This document shows, in pieces, positions 1 to 6,304 of a stretch of 10,383 nt of DNA; position 1 is the stretch's first letter; each line of letters starts with the position of its first letter. This DNA comes from Gammaproteobacteria bacterium. Its GTDB lineage: Bacteria > Pseudomonadota > Gammaproteobacteria > Pseudomonadales > Azotimanducaceae. The notes below the pieces were generated by a model. The model had not been told where the DNA came from. It saw nothing but the letters and a program-made list of their open reading frames with translations, and did not search any database. A program made the position numbers and the translations under genes. The stretch covers positions 1 through 10,383 of the forward strand of contig JAPUFN010000220.1 in the NCBI GenBank assembly GCA_027293665.1, in the 5' to 3' direction.

Positions 1-1
1 G

Positions 2-304
2 GATAAATTCGTCCCGGTGCTCTACAACGCGCTCGGTGTGTTCCTGCCTCTGATCACGGTGAATTGCGCAATTCTTGGTGCCTCCCTGTGGATGGTGGAG
101 CGCGACTACACGTTTACTGAAAGCGCGATCTTCGGGCTGGGTTGTGGCCTGGGTTGGGCGCTGGCGATCACAGCGCTTGCTGGCGTGAGGGAGAAACTCA
201 AATACAGCGATGTACCTGAAGGCCTCCGCGGTCTTGGAATCACTTTCATCTCCGTCGGACTGATCAGCCTGTGCTTCATGTCCTTCGGCGGTATCGACAT
301 CTAG
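2..304 (+). CDS. nqrE: Na+-translocating NADH:quinone reductase subunit E, C-terminal part (5' end outside window)
   Basis: The reading frame is open from base 2 to the TAG at 302-304, giving 100 residues, about half of a normal NqrE of roughly 200 residues, so the true start lies upstream of the window. The protein is an integral membrane subunit of the Nqr complex, which couples NADH oxidation and quinone reduction to Na+ export. The visible part holds three hydrophobic segments and the family-typical stretch [20 protein letters not shown]. Its Cys corresponds to one of the NqrD/NqrE cysteines that hold an iron centre in the membrane (family knowledge). The next gene, nqrF, starts one base after the stop, as in a normal nqrABCDEF operon. 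An internal GTG at 17 could be mistaken for a start, but the preceding residues DKFVPV already match the family. Confidence 0.93.
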   Translation, partial: DKFVPVLYNALGVFLPLITVNCAILGASLWMVERDYTFTESAIFGLGCGLGWALAITALAGVREKLKYSDVPEGLRGLGITFISVGLISLCFMSFGGIDI

Positions 305-305
305 C

Positions 306-1535
306 ATGTTCGATTCCACGATTATCCTCGGCGTGATGATGTTCACGGCCACGGTGTTGTTCCTCGTGATGTTGATTGTGTTCGCCCGATCGCAACTTGT
401 GAGCACGGGTGATGTGACTGTTCAGATCAACGATGATCCGGCTAAAACAGTCGTTGTTCCCGCAGGCGATAAACTGCTCGGCACGCTGGCGTCGCAGGGA
501 ATATTTCTCGCGAGTGCCTGCGGTGGCGGCGGTACCTGTGCGCAATGCCGCTGCCAGATATTCGATGGTGGTGGCAGCATACTGTCGACAGAGGAAGGCC
601 ATTTTACTCGCAGAGAGATCCGCGAGGACTGGCGGCTTTCATGTCAGGTTGCCGTCAAACAGAATCTCAGAATCCGGGTGCCGGAAGATGCGATCGGTGT
701 CCAGCGTTGGGAATGTGAGGTCACAGCCAATCAAAATGTGGCCACGTTCATCAAAGAACTCAATCTGAAGTTGCCAGAAGGGGCGGCAGTTGATTTTCGA
801 GCCGGTGGCTATGTGCAGCTTGAAATCCCCCCGTACGAAATGAACTACAAGGAAATCGAAATCGAAGACGAGTACCACGATGACTGGGACCGCTTCGACG
901 TCTGGAAGTACCGCAGCAATGTCGCCGACGAGACGATTCGCGCTTATTCCATGGCGAACTATCCGAACGAAAAGGGAATTTTGAAATTCAACATCCGGAT
1001 TGCCTCACCACCCCCCGGAACTGACTTTCCAGCCGGTAAGATGTCTTCCTACGCTTTCAACCTGAAGAAAGGCGATAAGCTGACGGTGTTCGGTCCTTAC
1101 GGAGATTTCTTTGTGAAGAACAGCCCCGCAGAGAAAATCTGGATAGGTGGCGGTGCCGGCATGGCCCCTTTACGTTCGCAGATATTCGATGAGCTCAAGA
1201 GCCAGCGCAAAGATTACAAGATGAGTTACTGGTACGGTGCTCGCTCGCTGCGCGAGATGTTCTATACCGGCGAGTTCGACGATCTTGCGAAGGAATTCGA
1301 TAACTTTGAATGGCACGTTGCCTTGTCGGACCCTCTTCCCGAAGATGACTGGCAAGGCCACGTCGGTTTTATTCACCAGGTTGTTTTCAACGAGTATCTG
1401 AAAGATCACCCGAATCCGGAGGATTGTGAATACTACCTGTGCGGACCGCCGCCGATGGTTGCTGCGATCCTGCAGATGCTCGAGGACCTGGGCGTCGAGC
1501 CCGACAATGTCCTGCTGGATGACTTCGGGGGCTGA
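306..1535 (+). CDS. nqrF: Na+-translocating NADH:quinone reductase subunit F (NADH-oxidising subunit)
   Basis: NqrF takes electrons from NADH onto FAD, then to a [2Fe-2S] cluster and on into the membrane subunits of the Na+ pump. The 409-residue length is normal. A single N-terminal membrane helix (about residues 5-27) is followed by a ferredoxin domain with cluster ligands C72, C78, C81 and C113. The FAD-binding motif RAYSMANYP starts at R212, the nucleotide-binding glycine motif [10 protein letters not shown] is at 281-290, and the C-terminal CGPPPM is at 379-384. ATG 306 follows the nqrE stop by one base and gives the expected N-terminus, although the ribosome site is weak, consistent with coupled translation. 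The next gene is convergent, so this ends the operon. The apbE and nqrM genes that often follow nqrF are not here. Confidence 0.97.
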   Translation: MFDSTIILGVMMFTATVLFLVMLIVFARSQLVSTGDVTVQINDDPAKTVVVPAGDKLLGTLASQGIFLASACGGGGTCAQCRCQIFDGGGSILSTEEGHFTRREIREDWRLSCQVAVKQNLRIRVPEDAIGVQRWECEVTANQNVATFIKELNLKLPEGAAVDFRAGGYVQLEIPPYEMNYKEIEIEDEYHDDWDRFDVWKYRSNVADETIRAYSMANYPNEKGILKFNIRIASPPPGTDFPAGKMSSYAFNLKKGDKLTVFGPYGDFFVKNSPAEKIWIGGGAGMAPLRSQIFDELKSQRKDYKMSYWYGARSLREMFYTGEFDDLAKEFDNFEWHVALSDPLPEDDWQGHVGFIHQVVFNEYLKDHPNPEDCEYYLCGPPPMVAAILQMLEDLGVEPDNVLLDDFGG

Positions 1536-1549
1536 CGCCCAGCACTAAC

Positions 1550-1579
1550 GTTTTCAACACGCTGCTGGCAGGTGAAAAC
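1550..1579. terminator. inverted repeat between convergent nqrF and reductase genes, possible terminator
   Basis: GTTTTCA at 1550-1556 is the exact reverse complement of TGAAAAC at 1573-1579, with 16 bases between. It lies in the 47-base gap between two convergent genes, where a two-way terminator is expected. The arms are AT-rich and there is no clear run of T after the stem in either direction, so the terminator role is only a guess from position. Confidence 0.3.
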
Positions 1580-1582
1580 TCC

Positions 1583-2041
1583 TCAGGCACTCGGTTCCAG
1601 CACGACCACCGGAATTTCTCTGTCTCCCGCGGCGGTTTTGTAGTCGTTGTAAGGAGGATAGACTTCGGCGAGTTGTTTCCAGAGATCTGCGCGCTCGTCG
1701 CCTTCGGCGGTTCGTGCCGTGGCCTGCATCTTGTCCGGTCCCACCTGCAGCGCACAACCCGGATTGGCGACAAGATTCAGATACCACGCGGGATGAGTCG
1801 GGGCACCCCCTTTGGAGGCGATGATCACGTAGTTGTCACCGACTTTCTTGTAAATCAGGGGAAGCAGTCTTGGTTCCCCGGATGATCTACCGGTGCTCGT
1901 GAGGAGCAGAGTCGGCAGCGGGCCGGGTCCACCGGCGACGCCTGAATCCCACATATGACCTTTTTCCGGATCCTCCAGATAGAGATCGATGTGAGCCTTT
2001 ATCCAGCCAGGCAGTGCAGACGGAAGATTGTTCTCGCTCAT
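1583..2041 (-). CDS. deazaflavin-type nitroreductase/quinone reductase family protein (Ddn-like, split beta-barrel)
   Basis: This 152-residue protein resembles the family named after the mycobacterial deazaflavin-dependent nitroreductase Ddn. Seen features are the LLLTSTGRSSGEPR core at 45-58, the strand pair with PLIY at 61-64 and YVIIASKGGAPTHPAWYLNL at 71-90, a typical cofactor-contacting segment, and ANPG at 92-95. The cofactor here is uncertain: family members use F420, FMN or haem, and nothing in the window shows F420 synthesis. ATG 2041 has AGGA seven bases upstream, inside the last codons of the SelW-like gene, whose stop ends three bases before this start. The two genes are therefore probably translated together and may act in one redox step. 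Substrate unknown. Confidence 0.85.
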   Translation of the reverse strand: MSENNLPSALPGWIKAHIDLYLEDPEKGHMWDSGVAGGPGPLPTLLLTSTGRSSGEPRLLPLIYKKVGDNYVIIASKGGAPTHPAWYLNLVANPGCALQVGPDKMQATARTAEGDERADLWKQLAEVYPPYNDYKTAAGDREIPVVVLEPSA

Positions 2042-2044
2042 GAA

Positions 2045-2281
2045 TCAGTCCTGTTTTGTGTATTTTGAGTTGATATCTCCGGCCAGTTCCCGATCGTCCG
2101 GAAAACCGCCGGTCGTGTATTTTGAGTACACCAGATCGCCTTCCACGATGACATCGAAGATTCCTTTATTACCTGGGATCAGTTCGGCGTCGGTGTCCAG
2201 TACCTTCTTAATCTCAGCAGCCAGACTGACCGCAGCGGGGCGATAGTTTCACGCCTGACAGTAAGTGATGGAAATCTGCAT
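2045..2281 (-). CDS. SelW/Rdx-family selenoprotein (Sec encoded by in-frame TGA at 2249-2251)
   Basis: From ATG 2281 the frame reads MQISITYCQA, meets TGA, then continues in frame with NYRPAAVSLAAEIKK to a second TGA at 2045-2047, giving 78 residues. Reading the first TGA as Sec creates C8-x-x-U11 in the first strand, exactly where SelW/Rdx proteins carry their CxxU redox pair. The downstream part has the family signature GIFDV (40-44), the basic-aromatic strand LVYSKY (50-55) and GGFPDDREL (58-66). The thioredoxin-like fold and thiol/selenol redox role come from family knowledge; the partner is unknown. A strong AGGAG lies five bases before ATG 2281. A SECIS-like hairpin follows the TGA. Without Sec decoding the product would be a useless 10-mer, so automatic annotation will probably omit this gene. 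It heads a two-gene unit with the reductase downstream. Confidence 0.88.
2217..2233 (-). promoter_or_regulatory. bacterial SECIS-like hairpin of the SelW-like gene
   Basis: On the minus strand, 15 nt after the Sec TGA, the RNA can fold as GCGGUC-AGUCU-GGCUGC. This is six pairs including two G-U (counted from the outside: G-C, C-G, G-U, G-C, U-G, C-G) with a five-base loop. The loop begins 22 nt after the UGA and has G as its second base, which fits the described bacterial SECIS rules (apical loop about 16-37 nt downstream, a G among its first two bases). It would recruit SelB with Sec-tRNA. Read by eye; not folded by software. Confidence 0.7.
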
Positions 2282-2354
2282 GAGTGCTCCTGGGTGTCGG
2301 CCCCTAGTGTACTCCTCTACAATGCATACGGAGCAAGCCTGGAAGGAAGGGAAT

Positions 2355-3299
2355 ATGCGCAAGCAATCGATTCGTCTGCTGGCTGGACTGGCATTGGGCG
2401 TGATGACGGTGGCAAGTTTGCACGCGGACATCTGGCAGGATGTGGAACACGGCTATGCCTCGAACGGCGACGTGAAGGTGCACTACGCGAGCATCGGTGA
2501 CGGCCCGTTGGTGGTGATGATCCATGGATTCCCGGACTTCTGGTACACCTGGCGGCATCAGATGGCGGGCTTGAGCGAGAACTTCAAGGTTGTTGCAATC
2601 GACCAGCGTGGCTACAACAAGAGCTCGCAGCCTGCCGGTGATGAAAACTACGACATGCGGCTGCTCGTCTCTGACGTCGCCGCTGTGGTCCGTCATTTCG
2701 GCGAAGAAAAGGCCGTGATTGTGGGACACGATTGGGGTGGCGTGGTGGCCTGGAGCTTCGCTTTTGCTAATCCGCAAATGGTGGATAAGCTGATTATTCT
2801 CAACCTGCCACATCCCAATGGCAGGGCAAACTCGCTGGCGACGAACCCGCAAGCTCGGGCTGGCACGGGTTATGCGAAGGTTTTCCGGGAAGGCTCACCG
2901 GAGGACCCGGACGTCTTTTTCGGTAATCCGATGACACCGCAGACGCTTTCGGGCTGGGTGCGTGATCCTGTTGCTCGCGCGCACTACATCGAAGCCTTTG
3001 AAGCCTCCGATTTCTCCGCGATGCTTGCCTACTACAAACGTAACTATCCGCCGCCGCCCGAAGGCGATGGGGTTCTGGCCACACCACCACCCTCAGCACC
3101 GCGGCTCGATATGCCGGTGCTCATCTTTCACGGCCTGCAGGATTCGGCCTTGCACTCTGACGGCCTCAACAACACCTGGGACTGGATAGATAATGACGTC
3201 ACCATCGTCACTGCGCCCAAAGCGGGCCATTTTGTACAGCAGGATGCCTCGGAGCTGGTGACGTCAACGATGAAGTGGTGGTTGCTCGCGCGCCAGTGA
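2355..3299 (+). CDS. exported alpha/beta hydrolase, epoxide hydrolase-like
   Basis: The 314-residue protein starts at ATG 2355, three bases after AAGGAAGGG. An earlier in-frame ATG at 2265 would overlap the divergent SelW-like gene and bury the signal peptide. Residues 1-24 look like a Sec signal peptide (basic MRKQSIR, hydrophobic core, ending SLHA before DIW), suggesting periplasmic location. The mature part has the oxyanion motif HGFPDFW (58-64), DQRGYNKS (83-90), the nucleophile elbow VGHDWGG with Asp126, a likely acid near Asp263 (GLQDSAL) and the catalytic His292 (AGHFVQ). A nucleophilic Asp, HGFP, and lid tyrosines (Y211 and the YYKRNY stretch at 226-231) favour epoxide hydrolase over esterase. 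Haloalkane dehalogenase is less likely because the oxyanion motif differs. Substrate unknown. It diverges from the SelW-like gene with 73 bases between starts. Confidence 0.85.
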   Translation: MRKQSIRLLAGLALGVMTVASLHADIWQDVEHGYASNGDVKVHYASIGDGPLVVMIHGFPDFWYTWRHQMAGLSENFKVVAIDQRGYNKSSQPAGDENYDMRLLVSDVAAVVRHFGEEKAVIVGHDWGGVVAWSFAFANPQMVDKLIILNLPHPNGRANSLATNPQARAGTGYAKVFREGSPEDPDVFFGNPMTPQTLSGWVRDPVARAHYIEAFEASDFSAMLAYYKRNYPPPPEGDGVLATPPPSAPRLDMPVLIFHGLQDSALHSDGLNNTWDWIDNDVTIVTAPKAGHFVQQDASELVTSTMKWWLLARQ

Positions 3300-3328
3300 G
3301 GACTGTTGCGGGATGGGAAATTACCTAC

Positions 3329-3342
3329 GAGCGATGTCGCTC
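3329..3342. repeat. short hairpin at the convergent hydrolase/FNR junction
   Basis: GAGCGATGTCGCTC is a perfect inverted repeat (GAGCG, loop ATGT, CGCTC) between the hydrolase stop at 3299 and the end of the convergent reductase gene, overlapping the latter's last bases. Its position would suit a transcript end for both genes, but there is no T-run on either side, so the function is a guess. Confidence 0.3.
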
Positions 3343-4306
3343 AGTAAACCTCGAGCAGACAACGACTGGTGGGCTTCACACCTTTCTTCAGTTCCCGATC
3401 GCTCCATTCGCTCACGGGACGTGACTGCAAGCTGGCGTTAACTACCAGATAGTCCTCAGCCAGATCGTGTTTGATGAGCGTTCTGAAAAGTCCGTAGCGC
3501 ATGCCGTCGAGGCCGCAGACGTAGACGATCGTGCGGGCGTTGCCAATCAAGTCGGCGAAATACTCGATTTGCCGATCGATCAGACCGTCAACATAGAGCC
3601 CACGTTCACCCGTTGTCTGCAACTCCCGGCTGATTGCCGTGTGGTAATGGAAGTTTGCGTGCTTCTCAGCAAGCTGTTGGAAGAGCTCATCGTAGAGCAG
3701 GTCGGTGGTATAGGGTGTGCCCATGATCAGATCGATGCGCGAACTGGTGGGCCCAGCCTGCGCCTCGAGCAGCTCCAGAAGCATGCCGCGAAATGGCGCG
3801 ATCCCGGTACCGGTTGCAAGGAAGAGGTAGTCGTGTGCCTGCGGGTCGACCGGTAGTAGAAATCGCTTGCCGTTGGGACCCGTGATCTGAACCTCGTCGC
3901 CGGCACGCAAATCGCACAGGTAGTTGCTGGCGACGCCCAGGAACAGACGGTGGTCGTCTGGATCGTCTTTCGCAGACTGTTGGACGAATTCTTCGATCAA
4001 CCGTTTCGGGGTGGTCGATACCACATTACCCGCGCCATCTTCGCCCCAGGTCGGTGAAGCCACAGAATAGAGCCTGACTTTGTGAGCTTTGCCATTGGGC
4101 GCTGTTCCCGGCGTGATCACGCCAAAGGACTGGCCTGCGTGAAAGTTTCCGGCAAGCGGTGTTGTGCTCACATCTAAAACGAGGTGTTTGACGAAACTGG
4201 CGGACTTACCCCGCGTGCAGAGTTCGTTTGATATGACTCGCGCCGTAGCCGGTTTGGTCGGCCGAATCAGATTCATTTTCACCGTAGGCAGATCAGGTTC
4301 GGGCAT
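3341..4306 (-). CDS. plant-type ferredoxin-NADP+ reductase-like flavoprotein
   Basis: This 321-residue protein has the FAD and NADP domains of the plant-type FNR family and no attached ferredoxin domain. Seen motifs: FAD-contacting RLYS at 78-81, GVASNYLCDL at 124-133 where the family binds pyrophosphate/ribityl groups, ITGPNGKRFLLP at 141-152, nucleotide-binding GTGIAPFRGM at 166-175, CGLDGM at 264-269, and a terminal CLLEVY ending in the aromatic Y321 that stacks on the flavin in FNRs. It probably moves electrons between NADPH and a ferredoxin or flavodoxin. The reductase half of BoxA (benzoyl-CoA epoxidase) is a close alternative, but its N-terminal iron-sulfur domains and BoxB are absent. 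ATG 4306 has AAGGA five bases upstream. It is followed on the same strand, facing upstream, by a lipoprotein gene 103 bases away, so it probably has its own promoter. No partner gene is adjacent. Confidence 0.85.
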   Translation of the reverse strand: MPEPDLPTVKMNLIRPTKPATARVISNELCTRGKSASFVKHLVLDVSTTPLAGNFHAGQSFGVITPGTAPNGKAHKVRLYSVASPTWGEDGAGNVVSTTPKRLIEEFVQQSAKDDPDDHRLFLGVASNYLCDLRAGDEVQITGPNGKRFLLPVDPQAHDYLFLATGTGIAPFRGMLLELLEAQAGPTSSRIDLIMGTPYTTDLLYDELFQQLAEKHANFHYHTAISRELQTTGERGLYVDGLIDRQIEYFADLIGNARTIVYVCGLDGMRYGLFRTLIKHDLAEDYLVVNASLQSRPVSEWSDRELKKGVKPTSRCLLEVY

Positions 4307-4409
4307 GCATGTCCTTACACGCGGGCTTTGGTCGTGGTCGCTATGCTACCAGAGCGGTAAACCGGTCAGTGAACATCTACCAGCGAGAAGGTGAGTTGTG
4401 GGCCAATAA

Positions 4410-5042
4410 CTAATCGTAGCCGGCGTAGGCAAGCGTCCGTCGCATCTGCTGCAGACGTTCGGTTTTGAGTGCGACGTCGACGGTCAAGCCCTGAATTTCA
4501 GCTTCGAGCTGTCCCTGTTCCCGGGCCAGATCCTTTGTGGTCTCGAGCAGTTCGCGGCGTTGGATTGCCGGCGTGGCATCGTCCACCAGTCTCGCTTCCG
4601 TGCTCGCAATCTGAGCCTTGACCTGTTTCAGGCGGTATTCCTTCTGTGAGATGCTGCGTGACAGATTGTTGATTTCACTGTCGGCGAGATACAGCTTGCG
4701 TCCCTCCTGGTATGCCTCATAGAAAGAATCCTTGAGTTGAGCGGGACAGACGTTGCTGTAGCCGGCGCCGCGCTCGCCAGCATTGAATCCATTGTCAGGC
4801 TGACAGTATTGTTCGACGCCTTGTTCCCAGCCGGCGAGATAGGCAGTGCGATCGGGAACGACTCCGTGCTTCACGCAGGCGTTCTGATGTTTCAGCAGTT
4901 GTGAACTCTGCGTCCCGCTTATGCCATCTCGATAGCCTACGGTCTGCCAGTCATTGGCAAGACACTGACTTTCGCTGAGTGTTGCGCAGCCGGACAGGGT
5001 CAGTGTAAGCGCCGTTGCTGTTATGGCCAGTAGTCTCTGCAT
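4410..5042 (-). CDS. DUF2799-type outer-membrane or periplasmic lipoprotein with C-terminal coiled coil
   Basis: The 210-residue product begins with a lipoprotein signal peptide (MQRLLAITATALTLTLSGC) whose lipobox LSGC places the lipidated cysteine at C19. The residues after it, ATLSESQC, carry no Asp at +2, so outer-membrane sorting is expected. The body has the DUF2799-like pattern: CLANDWQTVGYRDG at 27-40, a central Cys-containing stretch, and short motifs of the AYLAGWEQGVEQYC and FYEAYQEGRKLY type. From about residue 125 to 200 it is rich in Glu, Gln, Lys and Leu with heptad-like spacing, probably a long coiled coil. Role unknown in the family. ATG 5042 is preceded by GGAGG with a five-base spacer, a strong start. 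The 180 bases upstream, up to the GrdB-like stop at 5223, hold no gene I can support. Confidence 0.85.
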   Translation of the reverse strand: MQRLLAITATALTLTLSGCATLSESQCLANDWQTVGYRDGISGTQSSQLLKHQNACVKHGVVPDRTAYLAGWEQGVEQYCQPDNGFNAGERGAGYSNVCPAQLKDSFYEAYQEGRKLYLADSEINNLSRSISQKEYRLKQVKAQIASTEARLVDDATPAIQRRELLETTKDLAREQGQLEAEIQGLTVDVALKTERLQQMRRTLAYAGYD

Positions 5043-5222
5043 TGAAACCTCCGCTGTTTCTAATCAGATAGGAAAGGCGTAGAAACGATAAGACAAACGG
5101 CTGACCGGTACCGGCACCGGGTCACAGATGAGTTGTGCGTCGGTCGACTTTCAGGGTTGCTGCGGTGCAGTGTTGTCGGCGAAAAGCCAGCAACGCATGT
5201 TTTCAGGCGAAAGGGAGTTCAG

Positions 5223-6161
5223 TCAGGCGCGCGAATCTTCTAGAAAAACACAGGTCGAACAGCCACCTTTTGCGAGTGTCGCCTCGGCTGCCGCGCGGTC
5301 CGCATCGCACTGGTATTGAGCGGTGGTCACCCGCTCGATGCGACTGTCGTTGTGGCCGTCGCTGTTGTTCGGATCGGGTCGCATGACAAGATCCTTCCAC
5401 GCATCGTCGTCGGACCACTGGTAGGGCAGTTCGCGAATGGTGCCGGGGACCTGGATGCTGTCCAGCGCGCTCAGCGTGTCGATCATGATTTTTCGCTGCA
5501 GTGGTTTATCGTTCGCTTTGCCAGCTGTGCGCCCAAGTGGAAAATCCAGATACACCGCTCGCGGTGGATTCACCGATCGGGTAATCGAATAGGCGCTCGA
5601 CATGGAGATCGTCGGTATTCCTCTGCTTTCGATCTCGCGGGCGATCAGTCCAACTGACTGATGACAGACAGGTCAGACGGGGACCAGAATAGCGACGTCC
5701 ACTTCATCTTTGACGAGCCTGTCCGCGAGCGCGGGTGCGAGGATATCGCGGACTTTTCGTACAGAGTAAATGCCGCCCATAAACGTGTAGGCATTTGGCC
5801 CAAGCTCGCGGATGCGGCTCAATTGTGCTAAGTCCTGCAGAGTGTCCTGCGGAAACACGACATTCGGATCGCTTCTCGCATCAGTGAGGTCGTACGCAAA
5901 ATGCGTTGCGCGCAGCTTTTCCCGTGCGGTCTTGCGTGGTATTTCCCGGTAACTGAAATCATCTTTGAAATGGAAGGCAATCTGGCCTTCGCAGTAGATG
6001 CCACCAGAGGCAATCAGCCCCACCCGCGAATCCTGTAAGGGTTTGGCCAACGGCGTGAAAGGTGGGACGTCGTCGTTAGCAACCCAGGCGTAAGGCGTAT
6101 ACCCGAGATCGTCGTATTGTTCTCGCGTGCGCTGAATATAGTCGACGTACTCCCGGCTCAT
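5223..6161 (-). CDS. GrdB-like selenoprotein (glycine/betaine/sarcosine reductase selenoprotein B family; Sec TGA at 5673-5675)
   Basis: The frame runs from ATG 6161 through an in-frame TGA at 5673-5675 to the final TGA at 5223-5225, giving 312 residues. Decoding the inner TGA as Sec gives U163-P-V-C166-H-Q-S169, the UxxCxxS active-site pattern of GrdB, preceded by a hydrophobic strand (VDVAILVPV) and followed by GLIAREIESRGIPTISM. Other visible features are GLIASGGIY (near 49-56), THFAYDLTDAR (86-96), FMGGIYSVRKVRD and a C-terminal CSTC pair (C301, C304) that may resolve the Sec centre. Clostridial GrdB reduces betaine-type substrates with GrdA and GrdC/D; none of those genes is here, so the reaction is unknown. 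An alternative ATG at 6239 adds 26 residues without recognised homology; 6161 fits where family members begin and has AGGG seven bases upstream. It could be read as two broken ORFs or a pseudogene, but the motif and SECIS-like hairpin argue against decay. It diverges from the enoyl-CoA hydratase gene. Confidence 0.88.
5644..5662 (-). promoter_or_regulatory. bacterial SECIS-like hairpin of the GrdB-like gene
   Basis: Ten bases after the Sec TGA the RNA folds as AUCAGUC-AGUUG-GACUGAU, seven perfect Watson-Crick pairs with a five-base loop. The loop starts 18 nt after the UGA and has G in second position, fitting the described bacterial SECIS pattern. The loop begins A-G-U, as in the hairpin of the SelW-like gene. 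The perfect pairing inside coding sequence is hard to explain by protein needs alone. Confidence 0.78.
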
Positions 6162-6231
6162 TTCCCTGCCCTGGGTGGTTGTGACCGCTGCGGCTGGTAC
6201 TCGCAGCTCTGCAGCAATGATAAGCGCTTTT

Positions 6232-6304
6232 TCAGACATTGCATCCCGTCACACACGACCGTTAAATGGTGTAAGTCATGTCACGGGAGAGCGCAATTGT
6301 CTGA
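6232..6304. repeat. imperfect inverted duplication covering the divergent translation-start regions
   Basis: Read outward on each strand, the two sides share a similar run: TGTGACGGGATGCAATGTCTGA on the minus strand (from 6253 down to 6232) in two pieces with TGTCACGGGA then GCAATTGTCTGA on the plus strand (6279-6304). The plus copy contains the ribosome site and TTG start of the hydratase gene; the minus copy contains the alternative ATG 6239 of the GrdB-like gene. It may be an old inverted duplication of a leader, a regulator site, or chance. Confidence 0.45.

Noticed and set aside
2058..2127. Twice-occurring TGTATTTTGAGT as a direct repeat
   Set aside because: Both copies encode the peptide S-K-Y-T inside the SelW-like protein on the minus strand; coincidence of codons explains them.
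2265..2354. Longer N-terminus for the hydrolase from ATG 2265
   Set aside because: It would overlap the start of the divergent SelW-like gene and hide a good signal peptide and ribosome site at 2355.
5043..5222. Possible small gene or terminator between the lipoprotein and GrdB-like genes
   Set aside because: No convincing start, coding pattern or stem with T-run; repeated ACCGG elements at about 5104-5120 are too short to interpret.
5316..5657. Plus-strand open frame of 113 codons opposite the GrdB-like gene
   Set aside because: It is antisense to a gene with clear family motifs and has no ribosome site or recognisable protein features.
5604..5675. The GrdB-like locus as a pseudogene with a nonsense mutation, or as two separate genes
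   Set aside because: The only interruption is one TGA at the exact Sec position of the UxxCxxS motif, followed by a 7-bp SECIS-like hairpin, and the frame is intact on both sides.
6117..6296. Longer N-terminus for the crotonase-family protein
   Set aside because: The extra 60 residues overlap the GrdB-like gene on the other strand and resemble no crotonase; TTG 6297 with GGGAGA fits the family length.
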